A DNA stretch of 64,000 nt from an uncultured Jannaschia sp. (lineage in GTDB: Bacteria; Pseudomonadota; Alphaproteobacteria; Rhodobacterales; Rhodobacteraceae): assembly GCA_947494145.1 (NCBI GenBank), contig CANLTZ010000001.1:310001-374000 (forward strand), read 5' to 3'. Shown in pieces: positions 15,734 to 23,917 of this stretch; the stretch's first letter is position 1; each line of letters begins with the position of its first letter. The notes under the pieces are model-generated. The model was not told the DNA's origin, did no database searches, and saw nothing but the letters and a program-made list of their open reading frames with translations. A program made the translations under genes and the position numbers.

Positions 15734-17344
15734 TTAGACCATCATTTCCTTTGTGGCGCTCAGGGTGACGTCTGGGTGGTCGCGCTCGATGCGGTCGATG
15801 TCCCATTGCAGTCGGGTCAGAAAGACCGGGTCGCCATCATTGTCGTGGGCGATGTGTTGTTTGTTCTTGGCGACCACGCCTTCGACGGCATCCTTGGGCC
15901 CGCTGAGCCAGCGGGCGGATTGGAATTGGGAGGCGTCGAAGCGCACGGGCAGGCCGTATTCCAGTTCGATCCGGCTGGCGAGGACCTCGAATTGCAGAGC
16001 GCCCACCACGCCGACGATGAAGCCCGACCCGATTGCGGGTTTGAAGACCTTGGCCGCGCCTTCTTCGGCGAATTGCATCAGGGCCTTTTCCAGATGCTTG
16101 GCCTTCATCGGGTCGCCTGCGCGGACGCCTTGAAGCAGTTCCGGCGCGAAGGAGGGGATGCCGGTGAAGCGCAGCGCTTCCCCTTCGGTCAGCGCGTCGC
16201 CGATGCGAAGCTGGCCGTGGTTGGGGATGCCGATGATGTCGCCTGCCCAGGCTTCCTCCGCCAATTCGCGGTCGGCGGCCAAGAAGAGGACCGGGTTGGA
16301 GATCGCCATGGGTTTTTTCGAGCGCACATGGGTCAGTTTCATTCCACGTTCAAAATGCCCGCTGGCGAGCCGCACGAAGGCCACGCGGTCACGGTGCTTT
16401 GGGTCCATATTGGCCTGCACCTTGAAGACGAAGCCCGTGACCTTGCCTTCTTCGGCCGAAACCTGGCGCGGTTCGGCGCGCTGCGGCTGTGGCTCTGGCC
16501 CGTATTCGGCGATGCCGGTCATCAATTCCTGTACGCCGAAGCTGTTGATGGCGCTGCCGAACCAGATGGGGGTTAGCGACCCTTCGAGGAAGGCAGCGCG
16601 GTCGAAGGCGGGCAGCAATTCGCGCGCCATTTCGACCTCTTCGCGGAGTTTTTCGAGCAGGTTGGCGGGGACGTGTTCCGCTAGTTTCGGATCGTCCAGC
16701 CCCGAAATGCTGACCGATTCCGCCACCTTGTTGCGGTCGGCGCGGTCCATCAGTTCCAGCCGGTCATGGAGCAGATCGTAGCAGCCGATGAAATCGCGCC
16801 CGACCCCGATGGGCCAGGACGCGGGCGTGACGTCGATGGCCAGATTTTCCTGGATTTCGTCGATGATTTCGAACGTGTCCCGGCTTTCGCGATCCATCTT
16901 GTTGCAAAAGGTCAGGATGGGCAGATCGCGCAGGCGGCATACTTCGAAGAGCTTCTGGGTCTGGCTTTCCACCCCCTTGGCACCGTCGATGACCATGATG
17001 GCCGCGTCGACGGCGGTTAGGGTGCGGTAGGTGTCTTCGGAGAAGTCCGAGTGGCCGGGCGTGTCCACCAGATTGAAGCGGTATTCCTGTTCGCCCCGAT
17101 GGAAGTCAAAGGACATGGCCGAGGCGGAGACGGAGATTCCGCGATCCTGCTCCATCTTCATGAAATCGGACCGGGTGCGCCGCGCTTCCCCCTTGGCGCG
17201 CACCTGGCCGGCCATCTGGATGGCCCCGCCGTAAAGCAGGAACTTCTCGGTCAGCGTCGTTTTTCCGGCATCAGGATGCGAGATGATCGCAAAAGTCCGG
17301 CGGCGGCCGATTTCGGGGGGCAGGGGGGCGCGGTTGTCGAGCAT
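15734..17344 (-). CDS. prfC: Peptide chain release factor 3
   Basis: A 536-residue translational GTPase (family length about 530) that recycles RF1 and RF2 from the ribosome after peptide release. G1 is HPDAGKTT (residues 23-30), G3 is DTPGHSDF, G4 is NKMDRESRD. Domain II and the RF3-specific C-terminal domain (FEVLASRIELEYGLPVRF) follow. ATG start at 17344 gives the usual N-terminus just before the G domain. Monocistronic in appearance, with a 490-base gap to the next clear gene upstream. Confidence 0.97.
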   Translation of the reverse strand: MLDNRAPLPPEIGRRRTFAIISHPDAGKTTLTEKFLLYGGAIQMAGQVRAKGEARRTRSDFMKMEQDRGISVSASAMSFDFHRGEQEYRFNLVDTPGHSDFSEDTYRTLTAVDAAIMVIDGAKGVESQTQKLFEVCRLRDLPILTFCNKMDRESRDTFEIIDEIQENLAIDVTPASWPIGVGRDFIGCYDLLHDRLELMDRADRNKVAESVSISGLDDPKLAEHVPANLLEKLREEVEMARELLPAFDRAAFLEGSLTPIWFGSAINSFGVQELMTGIAEYGPEPQPQRAEPRQVSAEEGKVTGFVFKVQANMDPKHRDRVAFVRLASGHFERGMKLTHVRSKKPMAISNPVLFLAADRELAEEAWAGDIIGIPNHGQLRIGDALTEGEALRFTGIPSFAPELLQGVRAGDPMKAKHLEKALMQFAEEGAAKVFKPAIGSGFIVGVVGALQFEVLASRIELEYGLPVRFDASQFQSARWLSGPKDAVEGVVAKNKQHIAHDNDGDPVFLTRLQWDIDRIERDHPDVTLSATKEMMV

Positions 17345-17453
17345 GGGGGCGATATAGGCGCCGCGCCGGGGGGCCGCAATCGCGGTGGGCGCGTTTACGA
17401 AATGTCAGGATTCGGTCGCTAGCGTCCGGGTGTCTGTTGAGGGAGTCTTGGTG

Positions 17454-17717
17454 ATGTCTGCATTTCGGTTGCACGCAATGGTTGTCGAAAAGACCGTGGC
17501 TTTGATCGCGGCATTACTTGGATTGCTTTTGTCCCGCGTGAAGGTGCCCGATGGCGATATGACGGGACGTGCAGCGCGCCGCGATGTCTTAGGGGCCTCA
17601 TTTGGGCGCGGCATTTCTCCTGCGTCACGGTCGTTCGGCGAAGATGGTACGTATGGCCATACAGTGCTGCGGGGTGCCGATGGCATGCTGGAAGGACGAC
17701 GCGCTGGTCGGTTCTAG
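17454..17717 (+). CDS. Possible small hypothetical protein, 87 residues
   Basis: In the prfC upstream gap (17345-17834) one plus-strand frame starts at ATG 17454, with GGGAG 13 bases before it. It has a short hydrophobic helix (TVALIAALLGLLLS, about residues 14-27) followed by a basic, low-complexity tail. It may be a small membrane protein or a chance open frame; nothing else in the gap looks coding. Confidence 0.3.
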   Translation: MSAFRLHAMVVEKTVALIAALLGLLLSRVKVPDGDMTGRAARRDVLGASFGRGISPASRSFGEDGTYGHTVLRGADGMLEGRRAGRF

Positions 17718-17834
17718 GACATGGGTTAGTGAAGGGCGAAAGACAAAGCGCCCGATGGCCGGCTGACTTGGCCGTGACCTCGGTGCTTTCCTAAATGATA
17801 TTGCCGATCTGAGGAGGTGCTGAACGCCTGGGCC

Positions 17835-18440
17835 CTACCACATTGTCCGTTTGGCCCGCGCCGCCCATTCGGAATCGTAGCGCTGGCTATCGAAATCACC
17901 GCTCGTCATCTCCGCCAGAATGTCGCCCATGCTGGGAAGGTCGGCTACCTCAGCACCTTGCCAAAGCTCAGCGCGCAGGATGGCGCGCGCGCATTGGGAG
18001 TAGATTTCGATTGTCTTGATGACGATGACCGAGGTCGGGCGGCGCCCCATATGCTCAAAGCGTGCGATAAGTACGGGTTCGACCGAAAGCTTGGCCTGCC
18101 CATTCACCCGCACGACATTGGCCGAGCCTGGAACGAAAAACATGAGCGACACGCGTGGGTCGCGTACGATGTTGCGCAATGAATCCAGCCGGTTGTTCCC
18201 GCGCCAATCGGGCATTGCCAAAATGTCGGGTGCCAGTTCTCGAACCACTGGACCGTCATCGCCGCGGGGGCTTGCGTCGGTGCCCTCTGGCCCGACGGTG
18301 GACAAGATGGCGAAGCGCGATGCCATGATCCAGCGACGATAGGTGGGCGTCAGCTCCGTCGCGACCTTGTCGAGCGAGGCGCGGCCGGGTGTGCCATAGA
18401 GGGCGTGGAGCGTGTCGAGATCGGTGATGGTGTGATCCAT
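17835..18440 (-). CDS. Pyridoxamine 5'-phosphate oxidase-family flavoprotein
   Basis: A 201-residue protein with the split-barrel FMN-binding fold. ILSTVGPEGTDASPRGD and LAMPDWRGNNRLDSLRNIV match the actinobacterial MSMEG_1061-type PPOX subgroup, followed by SLMFFVPG and VRVNGQAKL strands. Such proteins are FMN- or F420-dependent oxidoreductases of unknown substrate; a true pyridoxamine phosphate oxidase role is unlikely. It is followed after 56 bases by a plus-sense-independent minus gene cluster (18497-20696), of which it could be the distal member. Confidence 0.85.
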   Translation of the reverse strand: MDHTITDLDTLHALYGTPGRASLDKVATELTPTYRRWIMASRFAILSTVGPEGTDASPRGDDGPVVRELAPDILAMPDWRGNNRLDSLRNIVRDPRVSLMFFVPGSANVVRVNGQAKLSVEPVLIARFEHMGRRPTSVIVIKTIEIYSQCARAILRAELWQGAEVADLPSMGDILAEMTSGDFDSQRYDSEWAARAKRTMW

Positions 18441-18496
18441 GACCGGGCTTTATCAGGGTATTGTGGCGGTGTCCGCCGCGAATGCCGCCCGCTCGC

Positions 18497-18919
18497 TCAC
18501 GCCGGGGGGAGGTCTTCCAGCTTTATCGAAGTGAAACGCCGAATGCTCGGGCAGCAATTCGGATCGTCGGGTCCGCGATGCGTGGTAATGGCGACTGGGC
18601 CGCCCGGGCCCATTTGTACGGACTCAATCCCTGCCGTATCCAGCGAGACTTCCAACGTCCCGCCTGTGCGACCTTCAGCGGGCAATACGAAGAACCTGAG
18701 CCAAAAGGCATTGCCGCCCGAAGCTGAGGTATAACCGACCTGTAGGAACCTGTCGGGCGTGGCATCACCGTCGATATCAACGCGCCATTGCCGGATGTTC
18801 TGAACGATTTCGCCTGTGCGTGCGAATTGCGCGGCCAGCGCAGGGTCCGGCGTTGTTTCTGGCACAGTCTGGGCGGTAGCCGAACCGGCCAGGCAAAGAA
18901 GCAGCGCGGCAGTTCTCAA
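18497..18919 (-). CDS. Secreted hypothetical protein
   Basis: 140 residues with a Sec signal peptide (MRTAALLLCLAGSATAQ, cleavage after AxA about residue 16). The mature part carries a VDIDGDATPDRFL acidic loop and ends with DPNCCPSIRRFTSIKL. The vicinal Cys pair in that context recurs in small exported proteins of Rhodobacterales (recollection, not a search). It overlaps the SDR gene upstream by 4 bases (18916-18919), so translation is coupled. Role unknown; presumably periplasmic. Confidence 0.7.
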   Translation of the reverse strand: MRTAALLLCLAGSATAQTVPETTPDPALAAQFARTGEIVQNIRQWRVDIDGDATPDRFLQVGYTSASGGNAFWLRFFVLPAEGRTGGTLEVSLDTAGIESVQMGPGGPVAITTHRGPDDPNCCPSIRRFTSIKLEDLPPA

Positions 18920-19728
18920 TGAACGGGCTCCACCACTGGGTCGATCAGGGTGCGCCCGCCATCGATGGTGAGGATCTGCCCGATCATGAAGCGCGACGCG
19001 TCGGACGCCAGATATTGCACCGTTTCCGCCACTTCCGAGGGGGAGGCGATGCGGCCCAGCGGCGTGGCGCCGACGATGGCCTCCCGCAGATCGCCCTCTT
19101 CGGCGAGGCGCACTTTCAGGTTCGACGACATGACGGAGCCCACCGACAGACCATTCACCCGAATACGTTCCGTTGCCAAACTGACGGCCAAGCTCCGCGT
19201 GGCCTGGTCCAGTGCAGCAGCGCTGATCGAATAAGCCAGCAGTTCTGGCTGAGTCCGCCGCCCGGCGATGGAGCCGATGTTTACGATTGCCCCGATGATC
19301 CCATCATCACGGCCCTCGGAATCCGCTTGATGAATCATGCGCTTCGCCACGGCCTGGCTAAGCCGCAGGGCCGTCATCAGGTTCTGCTCCAAAAGCGCGC
19401 TGACGCTTTTGTCCTCAGGGTCCAGCGGGTCGGTGACTACCAGCTGCCGGGATGCGTTCACCAGGATGTCCACGCGGTCGAAGGCGTCAATCGTGGCCGA
19501 AAGCAGATTGGCGATGGTCAGCCGCTCGCGCAGGTCGCCTGCGAAATAGCGTGCCGAGGCGCCATCTTCGCCCTGGACCTCGCCCAGTTCCGCCTCCAAC
19601 CGGGTCTCGTCGCGGTCTGCGAACATGACATTGGCGCCTTGGGCCACGAAATGGCGCGCGATGGCCAACCCCACGCCGTTCGCCGCCCCGGTGACGATGG
19701 CGGTCTTTCCTTCGATGCTCAGGCTCAT
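18916..19728 (-). CDS. SDR-family protein lacking the catalytic lysine
   Basis: 270 residues with a classical short-chain dehydrogenase layout. The NAD(P) loop is TGAANGVGLA (residues 13-22), the central strand is VDILVNAS, Ser153 lies in NIGSIAG and Tyr166 in AYSISAAAL. The YxxxK lysine position (170) is Ala; the codon reads GCT clearly. The C-terminus IDGGRTLIDP is normal. The loss suggests either an unusual mechanism or a non-catalytic role. It overlaps both neighbours by 4 bases (RsmC-like gene and secreted protein). Confidence 0.85.
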   Translation of the reverse strand: MSLSIEGKTAIVTGAANGVGLAIARHFVAQGANVMFADRDETRLEAELGEVQGEDGASARYFAGDLRERLTIANLLSATIDAFDRVDILVNASRQLVVTDPLDPEDKSVSALLEQNLMTALRLSQAVAKRMIHQADSEGRDDGIIGAIVNIGSIAGRRTQPELLAYSISAAALDQATRSLAVSLATERIRVNGLSVGSVMSSNLKVRLAEEGDLREAIVGATPLGRIASPSEVAETVQYLASDASRFMIGQILTIDGGRTLIDPVVEPVH

Positions 19729-20696
19729 TTGCGTCGTCTCGGTCGGGTCGCCTCGATGACCTTGTAGCCGCCCCGATCTGCCAGCACCAAGGTTTCCGCA
19801 AAGGTCTCCGTCAATACGGATTCATAGGGCAAATGCCGGTTCGCCACGATGCGCAGCCGTCCTTTCGGGCCCAACAGGCGTGCCGCCGCCAGCAGGAAGG
19901 CCTGGCCCAAAGCGGGGTCTGTCTTCCGCGGCGTGTGAAAGGGCGGGTTTGAGATCACCCAGTCGAAGGGCCCGTCGGCAAAGCGCGTGGCATCGGCCCA
20001 GTGGAAGCGCGCCCGCGGGTCATCCACGTTCCGGCGCGCGCAATCGAGTGCCGCGCGTTCCGCTTCCACCAGTGCGACTTCGCTGACCGTATCTGAGGCT
20101 AGGGCCGCCCGTGCCAGAAAGCCCCAGCCCGCGCCCAAATCGCAAACACGGCCCTTCAACCCGTCCAAGTGTTCCGCCAAGAGAGCAGAGCCGGGGTCGA
20201 CCCCATCCGCAGAAAATACGCCAGCGGTCGTCAAGAAGCCATCGACTTCAGAGAACTCGGCTGCCCAGCCGCCAGGAGCGGGAGCCGCCGGGAATGCAAA
20301 GCACTTCCCGTGGGCCTTGGACACCACATCGCCCACCGCGAAAATCCCGCGGCAGGCCTTCAACACCGACTCGACGCCATCCGACTTGGCCCCATCGATG
20401 ATGACCGGCGCGCCCTCGGGCAGAGCCGCGCAGGCCTGCGCGATCAGATCGAACGCCAGCGCCTTGGCGCGGGGCAAGAACACGATGGCCGCTGCAAAGT
20501 CGCCCTGGACCGCTTCCGCAACAGCGACCCTGGCGGCCAACGCATCGTAATCCGGGCGAAACCCTGTCACCGCCACGGCCCGGTCCAACGGCACACCATC
20601 CAAGATGGCATCGCCCGCGGGGCGCAGCAGCAGGACGCGGCCTGCCTCTGGCAGGGAAAGCGGCCCCGACAGGGCAAAGGACAGGCGGGACTTCAC
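19725..20696 (-). CDS. rsmC: RsmC-like 16S rRNA guanine-N2 methyltransferase
   Basis: 323 residues with the duplicated methyltransferase organisation of RsmC: a degenerate N-terminal half and an active C-terminal half with motif I VCDLGAGWGFLARAAL and the NPPFHTP catalytic tetrad. RsmC-type enzymes make m2G in the 30S head (G1207 in E. coli). The family also contains RlmG, so the exact target base is not certain. It starts a coupled run with the SDR and secreted-protein genes, each overlapping by 4 bases, a combination with no obvious shared function. Confidence 0.8.
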   Translation of the reverse strand: MKSRLSFALSGPLSLPEAGRVLLLRPAGDAILDGVPLDRAVAVTGFRPDYDALAARVAVAEAVQGDFAAAIVFLPRAKALAFDLIAQACAALPEGAPVIIDGAKSDGVESVLKACRGIFAVGDVVSKAHGKCFAFPAAPAPGGWAAEFSEVDGFLTTAGVFSADGVDPGSALLAEHLDGLKGRVCDLGAGWGFLARAALASDTVSEVALVEAERAALDCARRNVDDPRARFHWADATRFADGPFDWVISNPPFHTPRKTDPALGQAFLLAAARLLGPKGRLRIVANRHLPYESVLTETFAETLVLADRGGYKVIEATRPRRRK

Positions 20697-20714
20697 CGGG
20701 AAACGGGCGGAGGA

Positions 20715-21056
20715 TTACTCCTCTTTCTCCATGGTGCATTGCAGCGGATGCTGATGGCGGCGGGCGAAATCCATCACCTGGGCCACCTTGGTTTCGGCGA
20801 TTTCATGGCTGAACACGCCCACGACTGCGACGCCCTTTTTGTGGACGGTCAGCATGATTTCCACGGCCTGGGAATGGCCGATGCCGAAGAATCGCTCCAA
20901 CACATGGACGACGAATTCCATCGGCGTGTAATCGTCATTGAGCAGCAAAACCTTGTAAAGCGGCGGCTTGGCCGTCTTGGGCTTTGTCTTGGTGACGACC
21001 GAAACGTCGCCGTCATTGTCGTCCGGCGTATCTGCCATGGAAATGATCTGGCGCAT
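20715..21056 (-). CDS. clpS: ATP-dependent Clp protease adaptor ClpS
   Basis: 113 residues. The ClpS core is complete: [20 protein letters not shown] contains the N-degron pocket ([10 protein letters not shown]), and [20 protein letters not shown] packs on ClpA. It delivers N-end-rule substrates to ClpAP. The start at 21056 has GGAG five bases upstream; MADTPD at 21038 is an alternative, giving 107 residues. The related aat gene, which creates N-degrons, lies 7 kb away at 27553. No clpA is adjacent. Confidence 0.95.
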   Translation of the reverse strand: MRQIISMADTPDDNDGDVSVVTKTKPKTAKPPLYKVLLLNDDYTPMEFVVHVLERFFGIGHSQAVEIMLTVHKKGVAVVGVFSHEIAETKVAQVMDFARRHQHPLQCTMEKEE

Positions 21057-21137
21057 GGATGCTCCGAGGTCGGATAGGGGAAAGGGGCTAGGCGTGTCAT
21101 ATAGGCAGAGGCCGCTTCATGGAAAGGGGGCAATGCC

Positions 21138-21833
21138 GTGACGATAACCACCATCGGTTTCGATGCCGATGACACGCTTTGGCACAATGAGACCTTCTTC
21201 GCCATCACGCAGGAGAAGTTTGCCAACCTGCTGCGCGACCATGCCGAGCCCGACCATCTCATGGACAGGCTTCTGGCGGCAGAGCGGCGCAACCTGGGTC
21301 ATTACGGCTTTGGTATCAAAGGCTTCACCCTGTCGATGATCGAAACCGCAATCGACGTGACCGAAGGCCGGGTGCCCGCCAGCGTGATCGGCGAAATCTT
21401 GGAAGCAGGCCGCGAAATGCTGCGCCATCCCATCGATTTGATGCCCGATGCCGAAGACGCCGTCCGTAACCTGGCCCCCGATTACACGTTGGTGTTGATC
21501 ACGAAAGGAGATCTGCTGGATCAGGAACGCAAACTGGCTGAGTCGGGGTTGGGTGAGCTTTTCGACGGCATTGAGATCGTCAGTGCCAAAACACGCGCGA
21601 CCTATGACCGCGCCTTTGCGGTCCATGGCGACGGCGCGCAGCGCGCGCTCATGGTGGGCAATTCCATGAAATCAGACGTGCTTCCCGCTATTGATGCCGG
21701 GGCCTGGGGTGTCTTTTGCCCGTCCGACATTGAATGGGCGCTGGAACGGGCCGACCCGCCCGAAGATGCGGCGCGCTTTCGCCGGATCGGCGCCTTGGGT
21801 GAATTGCCGGGCTTGGTCCGCAGCCTCGCCTGA
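21138..21833 (+). CDS. HAD-family hydrolase
   Basis: 231 residues from GTG 21138 (AAAGGGGGC upstream). HAD motif I is GFDADDTLW (nucleophile Asp9 and Asp11), motif II LITKGD, and motif IV VGNSMKSDVLPA. A C1 helical cap lies between motifs I and II. This fits the YjjG/phosphoglycolate phosphatase-like branch, acting on small phosphorylated metabolites such as nucleotides; substrate unknown. It is convergent with nothing and is followed after 28 bases by a small membrane protein gene on the same strand. Confidence 0.85.
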   Translation: MTITTIGFDADDTLWHNETFFAITQEKFANLLRDHAEPDHLMDRLLAAERRNLGHYGFGIKGFTLSMIETAIDVTEGRVPASVIGEILEAGREMLRHPIDLMPDAEDAVRNLAPDYTLVLITKGDLLDQERKLAESGLGELFDGIEIVSAKTRATYDRAFAVHGDGAQRALMVGNSMKSDVLPAIDAGAWGVFCPSDIEWALERADPPEDAARFRRIGALGELPGLVRSLA

Positions 21834-21861
21834 CGCATCATGGCCCTATTCGGAGGATTGC

Positions 21862-22404
21862 ATGACCGACCCACTCTTGCGCCAGATGATCCGCACCGTG
21901 ACGGCCGTCGCCGTCGTTGCGCTGGGCGCCCTGGCTGCCTTCGTGCTGCCTCTGGGGCTTGTGGGGGCGCTTTTGGTCCTCAGCCTGCTGCGCATCTGCT
22001 GGCTTGAAGACAACATCAAGACCGATCTCATGGGCCGCGCCGAAATGCCCGCCAACCATTTGGAAGCGCTTAACCAGCGTCGCGCCGCCACCCGCCTGTT
22101 GACCGGGTCGGACGGTGACGCGCCCACGCACCATTCGCCCGATCTGATGGCGACCGCGATGCGCGGGCAGATCCAGGCGTTGATGGCTGCCGGACTTGCC
22201 GCGCTTGCCGTGCTCGTGGCGCGCGACCTGGGGGGCAAGCCGCTCATCGACCTGGCGCTGGGCGGCTTCGTGCTTTGGCTGGCGTTGCGCCGCGCCGACC
22301 GGCTGGTCGTGACGCTCGTCCATTTGGATGCACGCCGCCCCTTGCCACATGCGGCGATCATGGGCCGGCATCCTTGGGTCTATTCCTACCGGGTAGATGA
22401 CTAG
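21862..22404 (+). CDS. Hypothetical inner-membrane protein
   Basis: 180 residues from ATG 21862 with GGAGG eight bases upstream. Two hydrophobic segments at the N-terminus (about residues 12-45), a polar middle with HLEALNQRRAATRLL, and two further segments (about 105-150) suggest a four-pass or hairpin-pair membrane protein. I recognise no family. Its stop codon is the first base-triplet of repeat copy C, which may serve as its terminator. Confidence 0.55.
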   Translation: MTDPLLRQMIRTVTAVAVVALGALAAFVLPLGLVGALLVLSLLRICWLEDNIKTDLMGRAEMPANHLEALNQRRAATRLLTGSDGDAPTHHSPDLMATAMRGQIQALMAAGLAALAVLVARDLGGKPLIDLALGGFVLWLALRRADRLVVTLVHLDARRPLPHAAIMGRHPWVYSYRVDD

Positions 22405-22447
22405 AACGGTTCCCGAAGAACCTGGTTCAGATTTTCGAAAACCGCTC
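22402..22447. repeat. Reduced copy C of the dispersed palindromic repeat
   Basis: A 46-base hairpin formed by the two ends of the 115-bp element brought together: AACGGTTCCCGAAGAACCTG, a 3-base loop, then CAGATTTTCGAAAACCGCT. It lies between convergent genes (a plus-strand membrane protein and minus-strand metY) and could terminate transcription from both sides. The internal 70 bases of copies A and B are missing. Confidence 0.65.
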
Positions 22448-22467
22448 TTGGGACATGTCTGCGGCGT

Positions 22468-23775
22468 CTATTCGGCCGCCGCGGCTGGCACGGCCTTCGC
22501 CAGAGCCTGATCAAGATCGGCGATCAGATCGTCGGCATCCTCGATCCCGATGCTGACGCGGACGACGTCGGGCGAGGCGCCTGCCGCCGCCTGCTGTTCC
22601 GGCGAAAGCTGCCGGTGCGTGGTCGAGGCGGAGTGGATCACCAAGCTGCGCGTGTCGCCCAGATTGGCCACATGGCTGAAGATTTCGACCGAATCCACGA
22701 AGCGCACGCAGGCCTCGTACCCACCCTTGAGCGCGAAGGTGAATAGCCCGCCCGCCCCAAGCGGGCAGACCGTCTTGGATCGCTCGTAATAGGGCGAAGA
22801 TGGCAGGCCCGCATAGGTGACATGGTCCACGGCGGGGTGTGCCTCGAGCCAGGCGGCGACCTTGGCGGCGTTTTCCACATGGCGTTGCATCCGCAGCGAC
22901 AAGGTCTCGATCCCCATCAAGGTGTAATGGGCGGCCTGGGGGTTCATGGTCATGCCAAGGTCGCGCAGGCCCACGGCGATGCTATGGAACGTGAAGGCCA
23001 GGTTGCCGAAGGTTTCGTGGAATTTGAGGCCGTGATAGGCTGGCTCCGCCTCGCTGAGCGACGGAAACTTGCCCGAGGCCGACCAGTCGAATTTGCCGCT
23101 ATCGACGACGCAGCCGCCCGTGACGGTGCCGTTGCCGGTTAGGTATTTGGTGGTGGAATGGACGACCAGCGTGGCGCCATGTTCGATGGGACGCACCAAA
23201 TAGGGTGTGGCCGTGGTGTTATCGATGATAAGCGGGATGCCTGCTGCATCGGCAACATCGGCCACGGCGCGCACATCCATGATGTAGCCGCCCGGATTGG
23301 CGATGGCCTCGCCGAAGACGGCACGGGTGTCATCGTCGATGGCGGCTTTCACGGCGTCCAGGTCGTCGAAATCGACGAACTTGGCCGACCAACCGAAGCG
23401 CTTGATGGTCTGGCTGAACTGCGTGACGGTGCCGCCGTAAAGCCTTGTGGAGGCGACGATATTGCAGCCCGGCTGCATCAACGGGAAGAGCGCCATGATC
23501 TGTGCCGCATGACCCGATGAACAGCAGGCTGCACCCACACCGCCTTCCAGCGTGGCGATCCGTTCCTGCAAGACGGCCACGGTGGGGTTCGTCAGGCGGG
23601 AATAGATGAAGCCCACTTCCTGCAGGTTGAAGAGGGCAGCCGCATGTTCTGCGTCTCGAAAGACGTAGGCGGTCGTCTGGTAGATCGGCGTCTGCCGCGC
23701 GCCCGTGGCGGGGTCGGGGCGGGCGCCCGCGTGGATTTGCAACGTGTCGAAGCCATATTGGCGCGTCTCGGTCAT
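22468..23775 (-). CDS. metY: O-acetylhomoserine sulfhydrylase
   Basis: A 435-residue PLP enzyme of the Cys/Met metabolism family that makes homocysteine from O-acetylhomoserine and sulfide. The length (about 430), QIHAGARPDPATGARQTPIY and the PLP lysine K210 in HSTTKYLTG fit the OAH-sulfhydrylase type rather than cystathionine synthase. IIDNTTATPY carries the PLP-binding Asp. The leader (23776-23850) contains two short hairpins before AGGAGG, but I could not match it to a SAM riboswitch consensus. Monocistronic. Confidence 0.92.
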   Translation of the reverse strand: MTETRQYGFDTLQIHAGARPDPATGARQTPIYQTTAYVFRDAEHAAALFNLQEVGFIYSRLTNPTVAVLQERIATLEGGVGAACCSSGHAAQIMALFPLMQPGCNIVASTRLYGGTVTQFSQTIKRFGWSAKFVDFDDLDAVKAAIDDDTRAVFGEAIANPGGYIMDVRAVADVADAAGIPLIIDNTTATPYLVRPIEHGATLVVHSTTKYLTGNGTVTGGCVVDSGKFDWSASGKFPSLSEAEPAYHGLKFHETFGNLAFTFHSIAVGLRDLGMTMNPQAAHYTLMGIETLSLRMQRHVENAAKVAAWLEAHPAVDHVTYAGLPSSPYYERSKTVCPLGAGGLFTFALKGGYEACVRFVDSVEIFSHVANLGDTRSLVIHSASTTHRQLSPEQQAAAGASPDVVRVSIGIEDADDLIADLDQALAKAVPAAAAE

Positions 23776-23917
23776 GTCGGGGGTCCTCCTGATTTGGCGG
23801 CATTATGGAACCCGCCCGGTCTGGGGACCAGCGCGGATTAAACGAATCTTCATGGGCCATGGTGCATGTGGGGTGGAGTTATTCCCGGCGACCGGCCGAA
23901 CAAAGGCGAGATGGACC

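Noticed and set aside
23776-23850. Possible SAM riboswitch upstream of metY
   Set aside because: Two short hairpins are present, but I could not match the SAM-II or SAM/SAH consensus segments. A covariance search would decide.
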